From NCBI RefSeq assembly GCF_030936135.1, contig NC_082603.1:30691236-30755235 (forward strand): 64,000 bases of DNA. The letters are read 5' to 3'. The translations under genes and the position numbers were made by a program. Positions 16,101 through 25,929 of this stretch are shown here, in pieces. Source of the stretch: Gavia stellata (lineage: Eukaryota > Chordata > Aves > Gaviiformes > Gaviidae). Under the pieces are notes generated by a model that did no database searches, was not told the origin of the DNA, and worked only from the letters and a program-made list of their open reading frames with translations. Position 1 is the first letter of the stretch, and each line of letters starts with the position of its first letter.

Positions 16101-19100
16101 TTATTTTTAACTTTCATTTTCACACTGAAAAAGATGTCAAAATAAACACCCTGCATTTCGTCTAAAATTGATTTTCCTTCTACAGGGTCCCACCAGCACC
16201 ACGCTTCATCAGATCAGAGTGCTCAGAATATGCTTGTGTGTCAGAGGCTTGTTTATTTTGGTACTTCAGGAGTGCTGGTGGCCAATTTGTTCTAAGAACC
16301 CATTTTCCCTTCCTTTGGTCATGAAAAGGCGTAGTGAACATTGCTGTATAAAAACTACAAACTTTACTAACCTGCTTGCACTGTAATTTTATGTCCTAAA
16401 CTTATTAGTAGATCTGAGGAATACATATCTCCCCACAAAAAAAAAGTTACAAATTCCAAGTTTGTTTAACATTGCAAGATCAGAAACTGAAGTTTCTGAA
16501 GCGGAATTCCCACCTTGCCAGTCACTTGCTTATAGTCTGAAAGGTCTGCAGCACTTCAGTCAGGCCTGCTGTAAGTCCTAAGGAAAACCACGGGGACACT
16601 GGTGGTTACGAGAGGTCCCTTTTGGAAGCTTTTTAAAATTTTTAAGTTTAATTCTCTTTCCCAGACCCCACATTTGGAGGGCTTTGAAACTGCACCTTAA
16701 TGAACCTCTAAAATCCACGCAAGCAGATGGGTCACTGGTATTACTGGCCACTGGTCTAAGCTTGCATCGCAAGCCCCTTTAATCACACTGGGTAAACATG
16801 ACGTGTTTCTCTGCGCTATAAGTTTACGTAATGTCGAGATTATGGCCCTCATATTTTTAAGTGGCATTCGTAAATCATAGAATAATTCAGGTTGGAAAGG
16901 ACCTCAGGAGATCATCTAGTGCAACCTCCTGCTCAAAAGCAGGGTCAGCTATGAGATTAAAAATCTGGAACTACTTCATTAGCATAGCAGTGTTTTACTT
17001 GCTCTCTGTTCTTATCTACTCAAACATCTCCTTTATGCACAAACGCTGCTGACAGTGCATTTACCTGGAGTTCTCATGAAAAGCCGCAATGAAGTCGGTT
17101 TGCTCGTGCTCAGGGTACAGAAAGAGGACAGGCCAGTTCAGGTTACCATCAGCATCTAAGTGCACCTTGGCCCCTGTGGCATTGTCAGAGTGGAACCCAT
17201 CTAAGGATATCTCAGCCAGGCCATCTGATATTTCCTCTTCTTCATTTGAAGGCTCAAGAACCAGCTTGATATTTCTTTCCTGGAGGGGAGGAAGGAAAAA
17301 AAACACAAAACAACCAAAACCCAAACAGGTGTGGTGGGGAGAATCAGAGCAAAAAATTAGCAGTCAGTAAAAGGACAAATTGTGTCATTCTTATTAATGA
17401 GTCAGCTGTTAAACATGCCATCAAAAGCCTTCCTACAGTATGAGACTCAGGTGACTGGTCTTCCCAGTAGAATCCAGAACCTCAGCCAGACACCCAAACT
17501 CCTCATAAAACGGATGAGGAAAGGTGGGAATCCAAAGGAGCCTGCATGCTGAGAAAAGAGCCTGAGAAAATGTGGGGAAAGGGATGCATCCGGAATCCTG
17601 TTCTCTGGGACCTAGCAGGCATAACTTCAGGGTGCGACTACATGCCCCAGCTCCCGAGAACATCCACTCTTTCAGAAAACTGAAGAAAGCTCACTCTTTT
17701 CTTTGGAAAGACAACTGCAGAAAAGGATATTGGATTTACGTAATAGCCCAAAATATTTTAACATAGCCCAAACACTTGCTGAGGAAGGAGAGGATCCAGG
17801 ATTGATCCTGTCCTCCACACTACTGGATGGTTATCTTCTATCCTTGCACTGAAGTAATGCCCATCAGCAGCAAAGAAAGCAAGGTTCATTGGGCCAGTGT
17901 GATGCTACAGCCCAGCAGCCAGAGCACTCTCTTGGATGCTCAGTCCATTTCCTATGACTGGGTTTGTATTTTGCATTAGTTGTTACCTGAAATATGGAAA
18001 CAGGCTTGGGAGCTGGGGCTACAGCCACACAGATAGGGAGAATCATGGTTTTAACTTGATTTTTTGGCTCTAGCCTTTAAAAGCCTGCATATGAGAACAA
18101 CCTCTTAGAGACAAACAAGAAAGCTTTTAAAAACAAACCCAAACCCACTGACCCACCTTTATTGCTGCAAGCAAAGTTTCCTTTTGACACTGTTCTTTCT
18201 TCTCCATCACCTTTGCTTTCCTTGCATCCCGCTCCTTGGCTCGCTACATGTAAGAAAAGGTTGCACCATGGTCACACACAGCAAGTCAATGCCCATCACT
18301 GCTCTACCTTGCCAGTGAGTGGAGAAATCAGCTCAGATCTCCAGAAAGGTCCCCTCCAGCTCTTTCCCCTACACATCTCAACAACCCACACTATGTGGGA
18401 CCACCGCTCAATTCTGTTTGGGAATATTATACTACACAGAAACTTGTACGGAGCACTCTTCAACCAGGGATCCCAAAGTGCTTATCAACGCAAAGTAGGT
18501 GACAAGCATTGCAGATGCTAGACTGCCTTAATATTTACCTTTAATTTGTCAGCTTTAGCTCTCATTTCCACAAGCTTTTTCTCTTTTGAATCTATTCGCA
18601 AGCCCTCCTCACACCATGCTATTGCTTCAGAGAAATTCTTTAGCTCCATGTGACAGAGAGCTCCTGGAAGGATTAAGATTTTAAGTTTCTAGCAGTGGAG
18701 TCAGTATACAACTACTACACAAAGTGGTGGTTATAAAGACAACATTAGCCCTAGTGCTTTCAAGAGGCATACACAGCAGCACACACTATTGTCTTGCCAG
18801 GTCATGTTCACTCGTAGACTTCCAGCAGGACAGCTAAGAAAATCTAAAATATTTCAGCAGTTCTTGTATCATTTGTTCATCTAGATCACAGAAATCAGCA
18901 CAATGATGCTAGAAGTGTCTGTTACAAGCAAAATTTTAGCATTATAATTAACATTTCAGTATTTGTCTCATAAGGAAAAAATCAAGTGGTGATTTCCATG
19001 GAGTGAGAAATGCTGAAAAAAACCACGCCAAAAAATGAGTACCGTGGAAAGCAGCACTATGTTCTATAGAAACAGGTCCCATGCCTCTGACAGATGTGGA

Positions 19101-20782
19101 AGCTGAAGAGCAAAACCATAGCGTTTTGGTTGAAAATCCAAAGCAAAACATATAGTTCTGATTTTCGGAGAAAGAGTAAGAGCAAAAGAAGAGAAGAGAT
19201 CTTCTACAGTAACTGCTTTACTTTTCTGAAATGAATGCTGTCTGGAAACAAAGTATGATGCACATTCACAGTAATTTAAGGTTTATAAACAGTTATTTAA
19301 CACACAAAAACACAGGGTGAAACAAAGCAACATCTAACAACAGTCCATTCCAGGGCTGGTAACAGTACCAGCATAACAAGTAAAACTAACATATTCAAAG
19401 CTGTTTCGAAACAATGTTCCTTGAGCTCCACACAGTAACACATGCTTTAACTCTTACCTCTTATGATTGCTTTGAGATGGGTGGGCTTTAACTTTTTCGC
19501 TTGGATGGCATCATTGAGAGCAGAACGGTAGTTACCTATAAAGCAAGTAACACTGCTCAGAACCTTTATTTTATATTTAAAATCCAAGCAGATCCCAAGG
19601 TGACAATATAGCTTATGCAGAGACTCTGTAATTCACTGTTTCTACAATCACTGTGAGGTGAATGGAGGAAGAAAGAGCAAGAAGTGAAAGGACAGGAATC
19701 AATCGTACAGGTGAGAGGTAAGTAACATGACTGTGAGGAAACCATGTCCCAACTGCAACACACAACAACATTAAAAGGCCAAGAACACCTTCCCTGCTGT
19801 GCGGATGCTGTTGGTAGGATAGGTGGTAGCTTGAGGAGGACACAGCCAGGAAGGAGTGATAGAATGTGTTGTTTCAACAGATTTTTGAGGCCAGGGCACC
19901 CCCCTGTAGTTCCAATCACCCTGTGGATCTCTTCAGCATCAAAAAACACTGGCTTTGCCCTCTCCTGGAGCCAAGGCTTGAGCAGCAGGTAATAGTTGCA
20001 ATGAACAAAGCACAAATCCTGCATGCACCCATGCTCTGAAAATGAGCCAGGTCTTCAGGGTTCGAGGTGTCTTTTTCTCCTGAATAAGCTATTTAGTACG
20101 CTGTATCACAAAAAAAGTAAAGAAGAAGAAAACCCAAAATGGGGAGGCAAAGCAACTCTGGACCACAGAGCCCACTTCCCAGCCCTGTCCTGGGCAGGAT
20201 GGCGCAGGTCTCGTTACCCAGGTAAAACTGCGCGGCCCCTCGGTTTGTGTGCAGCACGGCGTTCAGCTCCGCGTCCTCGCACTTCTTCTTCAGCCCCTCG
20301 GTGTAGGCGATGACAGCTCTCCTGTAGTCCCTCTCCCTGAAGTACTCGTTCCCTTCGTTCTTGTACATCCTGGCCAGCTCTGCAGGGGATGGCGGGGGGG
20401 ACAGGCCCTGAGCGGGGGGCACAGCTCCCCAGCGCCCCACCAGCACCTCAAGCCCTCTCCCCCGGCCGGGGCCGGAGGGGCAGACGGGCAGACCCCCCCC
20501 CGAACCCCGGCTGCCCACCTGCGGGGCCCTGCTCCTCGTCGAAGAGGAGGGACTGCAGACAGGCCAGCTCGGGCTGCCGCGCCGCGTCGATCTCGGCCGG
20601 GCACCGCTTCATGAACATGGGGATGGCCTCCAGCTCCTGCGGGCGGACACACACCTCAGCTCGGCCCGGCCCTGCCCAGCCCAGCCCGACCCGGCGCCCC
20701 CCGGCCTCACCTGCTCCCAGGTGTCGGGGTGGAGAGCGCCCCGGTACCGCGGCGTGCCGCCGCCCGACCCGGCCTCCGCCAT
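13113..20782 (-). CDS. TTC4: Tetratricopeptide repeat protein 4, HSP90/HSP70 co-chaperone
   Basis: Co-chaperone that docks HSP90 and HSP70 tails through TPR repeats. Ten coding exons, read 3' to 5' on +: 20711-20782, 20519-20636, 20218-20379, 19458-19535, 18539-18663, 18157-18243, 17065-17279, 15788-15869, 14120-14202, 13113-13212. All are GT-AG and phases agree; the total is 373 aa against 387 in human. The start [15 protein letters not shown] is the first ATG in a CpG island. TPR core: [74 protein letters not shown] charged helix ([18 protein letters not shown]) leads to the C-terminal wheel domain ([60 protein letters not shown]). It is intact. Orientation relative to its neighbours differs from mammals (see findings). 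Confidence 0.95.
14540..15022 (+). mobile_element. CR1 LINE, 5'-truncated 3' end
   Basis: About 480 bases of a CR1 non-LTR retrotransposon in TTC4 intron 8, antisense to TTC4. It encodes the ORF2 C-terminus in pieces ([40 protein letters not shown], then a stop near 14940), followed by the short 3' UTR and the diagnostic ATTCTGTG tail repeat at about 15007-15022. Severe 5' truncation is usual for CR1. The frame shifts between the two coding pieces, so it is inactive. Confidence 0.92.
16871..16953 (-). mobile_element. CR1 LINE 3' tail fragment
   Basis: Reverse complement of a CR1 3' UTR: AATCATAGAATAATTCAGG followed by the typical block GGTTGGAAAGGACCTCAGG and the AGATCATCTAGTGCAACC segment. 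It lies in TTC4 intron 7 on the same strand as TTC4. Only about 80 bases remain. Confidence 0.85.
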
Positions 20783-22237
20783 GCTGCAGCTCCGGACCGC
20801 CCCGCGCCTTCCGACCGCCTCCCGCCCCTCAGGCCCGGCCCCTCCGCCCTCAGGCCCGGCCCCTCCGCCCTCAGGCCCGGCCCCTCCGCCCTCAGGCCCG
20901 GCCCCTCCGCCCTCAGGCCCGGCCCCTCCGCCCTCAGGCCCGGCCCCTCCGCCCTCAGGCCCGGCCCCTCCGCCCTCAGGCCTGCCCCTCCGCCCTCAGG
21001 CCTGCCCCTCCGCCCTCAGGCCTGCTTTCGGCAGCAGGTTTGGGTGGCATCTCCCGTAGGGATGGCAGGTGGAGCTGATCCTGCCCGGGACAGGGAGGAG
21101 AAGGACCAGGGGACCTCCTCAGGCCCGGGAGCACGTGGAGAGCATGGGTCTGCCACACAGCCCTACGTGACGGTGGCACCGCTGTTGGCCGTGATCTCGA
21201 GCCCAGGAGATGCGGCACGGGGCAAGGCAACTCGGTCCAGAGAGCTGCCTGCCAAGGACGGGATGGCAAACTGACACGAAGGCTCACGGAGCGACGGCAC
21301 CACTCAGTGCCGCTGGGATGGCGGCAAGCTGCTCCTCACGGGAGCCCCGGGGCCCGGCCCGGCGAGCCCCACGCCCCAGTGGGCACGTACAGGTGGGATG
21401 TCACCACCCTGCGGGACAGGGTAACTTACAGCCTATAAGCAACAACACGGCCTGGACATTTTTACCCCCAGGCTTTGCAGGTCCCCAAATTTCATGTTTC
21501 CTTCTTATTTTGCAAAGATTTTCTACCAATCGGACGCTGCATTCCCAAAACCACACCGTCACCACCCAAGCCCGGCAGATCCAGGCATCTCACCAGCCGG
21601 ACTGACCTGGAGGACTGGGATGTGGATGCCCAACACCATTCTTCACCTTCATTCCTGCAGATTTGCAGCGGTATGGCATTTTCAAGGTGAACAAGGCTCT
21701 AGACTTCACCGCTTTGCTTTAATTAAGATTAGCCTCCACTCACGGAACCCTAGTGTCTCCAAAAAGGAGATGCAAATGGAGGAAAGGCGCCTTCCTTTTC
21801 CTCCCCCTTAAAATCCCTCATGTGGAGAACTCACCACCTGAAAAGGGCAAGGGAAAGCCCTGCCGTCCCCGCTCCTGCAGCCTCAGCTGTTGTGTGCGCT
21901 CAACAGAGGCCGTGTCTGCCATGGCCGGGCGGCGAGGGGCTGACGCTGCCAGCACTCCCATGGCTGCATGAGGCTACACACATCGGGAAAAGCAGCTCAC
22001 AGAGGCCTGTAGTCAGAGGGAGAAATGTACCCGGCCCCATGGGGGAACATGGGCTGACCCCAGCTTGCCCGCAGCACCCGGCGTGGTTGCAAGACACCCT
22101 GGCCGGCTCTGACGTGAGCTGGATTCGGCTCCGCTCACCCAGAGCCATCGCTGACAACCTGCAAGTCCTTGAAAAGGAACCAGGCCTGTTCAGATAAACT
22201 TTGTGCAGCAAAGATGAGAGATTCAGAGACAGGGAGG
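20783..22237. other. Spacer between the TTC4 promoter and the PARS2 3' end
   Basis: About 1.45 kb. It holds the TTC4 upstream tandem repeat (20826-21020) and the presumed PARS2 3' UTR nearer 22.2 kb. No coding exon recognised. TTC4 and PARS2 run in the same direction, so PARS2 transcription ends toward the TTC4 promoter. Confidence 0.6.
20826..21020. repeat. 21-bp GC-rich tandem repeat in the TTC4 promoter
   Basis: About nine copies of GGCCCGGCCCCTCCGCCCTC plus A; the last two or three copies are 20-bp variants with GGCCTG in place of GGCCCGG. Each unit carries a CCGCCC GC-box half. The array begins about 45 bases upstream of the TTC4 start codon. On the minus strand each unit has several G-runs, so quadruplex formation is plausible. 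Confidence 0.9.
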
Positions 22238-23668
22238 TTAAGGGACCTGCACTTTACTCAGCAACTCAATGACACCTTCCTTGGTGAGGAACAAAACCTC
22301 GCCAGCGTTCTGACTCCAGACCTCAAAGACTGGGGGGTCCTCGCAAACCCTCTTCCCGGCTATGACCACGTAGGGATAACCCAGCTTGTTGGCATCCTTT
22401 AGCCTTTTGCCGATGGTCAGCTGTGTCCTGTCATCCAGCACCGAGTCGCTGGCGAGGTGGGGCAGCGCTTCGGCAAGGTCATCGTACACCCGCTCCAGCA
22501 GTGCAGCTCCCTCCTCCTCCTCCTCCTTGCTGCCTCTCTTGGGAGGAATGAAGCAGAGCTGGTAGGGTGCGATGAGGCTTGGCCAACGGATGCTGTCCTC
22601 TGTAGAGAGCACCTCGATGGAGGCCGCCAGGATGCGAGTAACACCCAGGCCGTAGCAACCCATTTCTGCCAGCTGGGGTTTGTTCTCGGGGGAGTAGAAA
22701 ACAGCGTTGGAGACGGAGGAGTACTTGGTGCCCAGGTAAAACGTGTGCCCCACTTCGATCCCTTTGGTCTGGGTGAGTTTTTCTCCGCATGTGGGGCAAG
22801 ACGTTTGCTCCCCATTTAGCGTTTCCACGTTGGCCGCAAAATGTCCGGCAGGGCACAGCACCAGCCTGTCCTCGCCGATGTCCGCCGGGAGCTGGAACTC
22901 GTGGGACATGGTGCCGCCGATGCTCCCTGTGGCCGCCCGCACTCTGACGAAGGGAAGGCCCAGGCGGTCGAAGAGGCTGCGGTAGGCGTCGCACACCAGG
23001 TCGTACGTCTGCCGAGCCGCCTCTTCGGAGGTGTCGAAGGTGTACATGTCCTTCATGTAAAACTCCCGGCTGCGCAGCAAGCCGAAGCGGGGCTTGGGCT
23101 CGTCCCGAAACTTCCTGGTTATCTGGTAGAGGCGCAGCGGGAGCTGCTTGTAGGACAGGTTGCTCTGAGCGGCCACCAGCTCCGTCACGGCCTCCTCGTG
23201 CGTGGGGCCCAGGCAGTAGCCCTTGCCGTGCCGGTCCGCCAGCCGGAAGAGCTCCGGCCCCATCCGGTCCCAGCGGCCGCTGGCCCGCCACAGCTCGGCC
23301 GAGCTCAGGCTGGGCATGTTCAGCTTCTGCCCCCCCAGGGCCTGCATCTCCTCGTCCATCGCCCGGACGAGCTTCTCCATGGCGCGGACGGCGGGCGGCA
23401 GGTAGTAGTAGCAGCCGGGGCTGGAGGGGTGGATGAGCCCCGCCTGCAGCATCAGCCTCTGGCTCCGGCAGGCGGGCTCCCCGGCCCTGCCGTCCCACCC
23501 CGCCTCGCCGCCCGCCTGCAGGTTGAGGGGCTGGAAAAGCTGCGAGAGCAGCAGCCGCCTGGCCCTGCCCGCGGCGCCGTGCCGGGGCCGGCAGCCGTGC
23601 CGGGGCCAGCAGCCGCGCTGCCGGGCGCTCAGCGCCGGGAGCCTCCACCTGCCCAGCCAGCCCTCCAT
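22238..23668 (-). CDS. PARS2: Mitochondrial prolyl-tRNA synthetase
   Basis: Charges mitochondrial tRNA-Pro with proline. One uninterrupted coding exon of 476 aa (human 475). Start ATG at 23668-23666 (MEGWLGRWRLPALSARQRG) is preceded by a good acceptor (pyrimidine tract, CAG ending at 23696), so the exon has a 27-base 5' UTR and exon 1 is non-coding, as in mammals. The N-terminus is Arg-rich without acidic residues: a mitochondrial presequence. Class II motifs visible: FRDEPKPRFGLLRSREFYMK (motif 2) and GCYGLGVTRILAASIE (motif 3), with QLNMPSLSS-type and GPTHEEAVTELVAAQSNLSY elements between, a CPTC pair, and an anticodon-binding C-terminus (YPYVVIAGKRVCEDPPVFEV). A GAG run gives five Glu at about residue 383. 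The open frame continues upstream to 24763, but that is GC-rich non-coding sequence beyond the acceptor. Intact. Confidence 0.96.
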   Translation of the reverse strand: MEGWLGRWRLPALSARQRGCWPRHGCRPRHGAAGRARRLLLSQLFQPLNLQAGGEAGWDGRAGEPACRSQRLMLQAGLIHPSSPGCYYYLPPAVRAMEKLVRAMDEEMQALGGQKLNMPSLSSAELWRASGRWDRMGPELFRLADRHGKGYCLGPTHEEAVTELVAAQSNLSYKQLPLRLYQITRKFRDEPKPRFGLLRSREFYMKDMYTFDTSEEAARQTYDLVCDAYRSLFDRLGLPFVRVRAATGSIGGTMSHEFQLPADIGEDRLVLCPAGHFAANVETLNGEQTSCPTCGEKLTQTKGIEVGHTFYLGTKYSSVSNAVFYSPENKPQLAEMGCYGLGVTRILAASIEVLSTEDSIRWPSLIAPYQLCFIPPKRGSKEEEEEGAALLERVYDDLAEALPHLASDSVLDDRTQLTIGKRLKDANKLGYPYVVIAGKRVCEDPPVFEVWSQNAGEVLFLTKEGVIELLSKVQVP

Positions 23669-23879
23669 GGCGGTGCCCCAGAGGGGGCCCGGAGCCTGCG
23701 GAGGAGGGGGAGCGGCAGCACGACGGGGGTCAGCGCCGGCTGCGAGGCGGGGGCCTCCCCCGCCCACCCGCGGGCAGCGCTGCCGGTGCGCTGCCCGCAG
23801 CGGGACACGCCGCCCCACGCGGCTCCCTGCCGCCACCCCGGCACCTACGCGGAGCTGCGTGCGCGCCTCCCGGGAGGTA

Positions 23880-24030
23880 CCGCCACCCCCCGACACGGAC
23901 ACGGACACGCGTGAACGCGGCAGCAGCACACCCGCGTACCTACGCGCGCGCGCGCGCACGCCCACAGACACACAGGCGCGCGCCCGGACACCCGCACGCG
24001 CCTGCACACGCTTACACGGGCGCGGGCGCG
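23880..24030. repeat. Alternating purine-pyrimidine tract upstream of PARS2
   Basis: A dense run of CG, CA and AC dinucleotides including (CG)n around 23943-23960, ACACACAGGCGCGCGCC-like segments and repeated GGACAC near 23899. This composition favours left-handed Z-DNA. It lies between the PARS2 start codon and the promoter motifs near 24.1 kb, so in the first intron or exon 1. Confidence 0.6.
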
Positions 24031-24069
24031 CGCCCTCCCGTGCCGCGCGCAGCCCGCAGGGGCCACCAC

Positions 24070-24160
24070 GCGCCCCGCCCCGCCGACACCACCAATGGGC
24101 ACCGCAGCCCCCTGTCACGTGGCGGATCTCAACGGCAGCCGGCCGGAAGCCGGAAGTCGG
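24070..24160 (-). promoter_or_regulatory. PARS2 promoter region: CCAAT, E-box and tandem ETS sites
   Basis: Within a CpG island upstream of PARS2: GC boxes near 24070-24085, CCAAT at 24092-24096, the palindromic E-box CACGTG at 24116-24121, and two ETS/NRF-2 sites CCGGAAGC (24143-24150) and CCGGAAGT (24150-24157) spaced 7 bp. Tandem ETS sites are typical of nuclear genes for mitochondrial proteins. No TATA seen. Exon 1 borders were not resolved. Confidence 0.6.
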
Positions 24161-25929
24161 CGGGGCGGAGCCCGGCCCGCGGGCGGAGGAGGCTGGGACT
24201 CTATGGTTCCGCCGGCATGGCGCCGGGCGCCACCTGCCGGGCGGACAGCGCGGCCTCCAGCAGGGTGTCCGCCGGGGTGTGACCCCACGGGGCGTGCGGG
24301 GCCACTTGCAGTCTCCCACCCGGCGTGGGCCGCAGCACCCCCGTGGTTGCACTGAGCTCCCGTGGCTGGATTGCGTGAAAGCGGGTGGGAGCCCTCGGGG
24401 GGGGCGCACAGGAGCTGAGGCGGGCTGGCCCGGGGGGACGGCACCCGCCCAGGTGTCACCAAATCCCAACAGTCCCGCACCACGGGCGGAGCGGGAACCC
24501 TTCGCCTCGTAGCGCTGCCATCCTGGGGCTGGGGACGTGGCTGGGACAGGCACACATCCCAGGCTCTCTGCTGCGGGCCCACAGGCAGGGGATGGGGGTG
24601 GATGGCCACCAGTGCCAGCAGAGCAACAGCAGGGCCCGTGCAGGGCTGACACCACAGGGGGTTTGGCTGTTGCTTTTTTAGTGAACAAGGCTTTGGAAAA
24701 CTGAGAAGGCCCTGACAGCTCACGAGGGAGACAGCCCCTCCGCGAGCCTCCTGCCACCGCCACGACTCAGAGGGACAGTGACCCCGCGTTCATCCGGCCC
24801 TTGGAAGAATCGACCTTCATCATCTCAAACAGCAGCTTCACCAGCTCCGTCCTCCCCCAGGCAATCGCAGCTTTGCAGAGACGGATCACCTCCAGCGTGC
24901 GGTTGCCGCACACCGACTTCAGCTCCTGCTGCAGGCGCTGCCGTGGGAATTTCTCCTCGGCTTTCTTAACCCACTGCTCCACCTCCTGCATCAGCGTTTC
25001 CGTCTTCAGCTTCTTCTGACCAAAGAGCACGAGCAGTGTCTCCCAGAGGCACCGCAAGCTTTCGGTGGAGCCCGCATTGTCCAGTTTGATGGCCCACTTG
25101 AAGCGCTCAATGGCAAATGTTTCCTGGCTTTTAAGCCACAGGCATTTGCCCCTGAAGAGCTGCAGTTTGGGTATGGTATTGCCCAGGTCAAACTCCATGG
25201 CTTTGTCTAGGAGTTTCATCCACCAGGAACAGTTCTTGCACAGCGTCCATGCTCATGTAATAGTAAAAAATAGTAAATAGAGGGGGGCAGGACAAAATGG
25301 GGCTATCAGGAGAAAAGAGAGACCAATGGCTGCCTCTGAGGATGACATTCCCTATTGGGCTCTGGGGAGAGGAGTAACAGAGTGTGGTGACCTGTTCTCA
25401 GCACCGTGTCCATAGTGTACACACGGGGCTGGAGTCCTGCTCCCATCCTTGTGTCTAATGTCTCCCACCACCTGGCTCCAGGTGGCATTTCGCTCCCGTA
25501 AGCTCTCTGAATTCCCTCCCAGCTAAGGCTGATGTTAACTGTAGCAATCCCACCGTTCCCTCCTCCCGCTTTCAGCCCTGCTGCACCCCTCCATCTCCCT
25601 CGCACCTAACTAGAGGCGAGCCCCACAGGAGGGAGAGGCAGCCGAGGGCCAGGCCCCTCAGTCTTTGTGGTCTACCTTTAGGGCTGAGAGTTAATGAAAA
25701 CCTGGGGACACTACAAGGAGCTCCCCGGGATCTCAGGGGTATGATGTGCCCACCCTCACCTGGCCCATGACCAGGTTTGTCCTCAGGCATGGACAAACCT
25801 TGAGGACCCTTTCAAGGTCATTTTCAGCATGCATGAGCTTCCTTCTGTCAGGCACTGGGCACTGTCCCATCTTGACGCATTCCAGATCTTGCAGATACAT
25901 CTTCATGTGGATCTGGAGACCAGAGGAAA

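Noticed and set aside
20389-21078. 229-codon plus frame upstream of TTC4
   Set aside because: It runs through TTC4 exon 2 antisense and the 21-bp tandem repeat; Pro/Arg/Leu low complexity only.
23669-24763. N-terminal extension of PARS2: the frame stays open upstream for about 365 codons
   Set aside because: A strong splice acceptor at 23696 lies just before the Met, human PARS2 starts at the equivalent place, and the extension is GC-rich promoter and repeat-like sequence without similarity.
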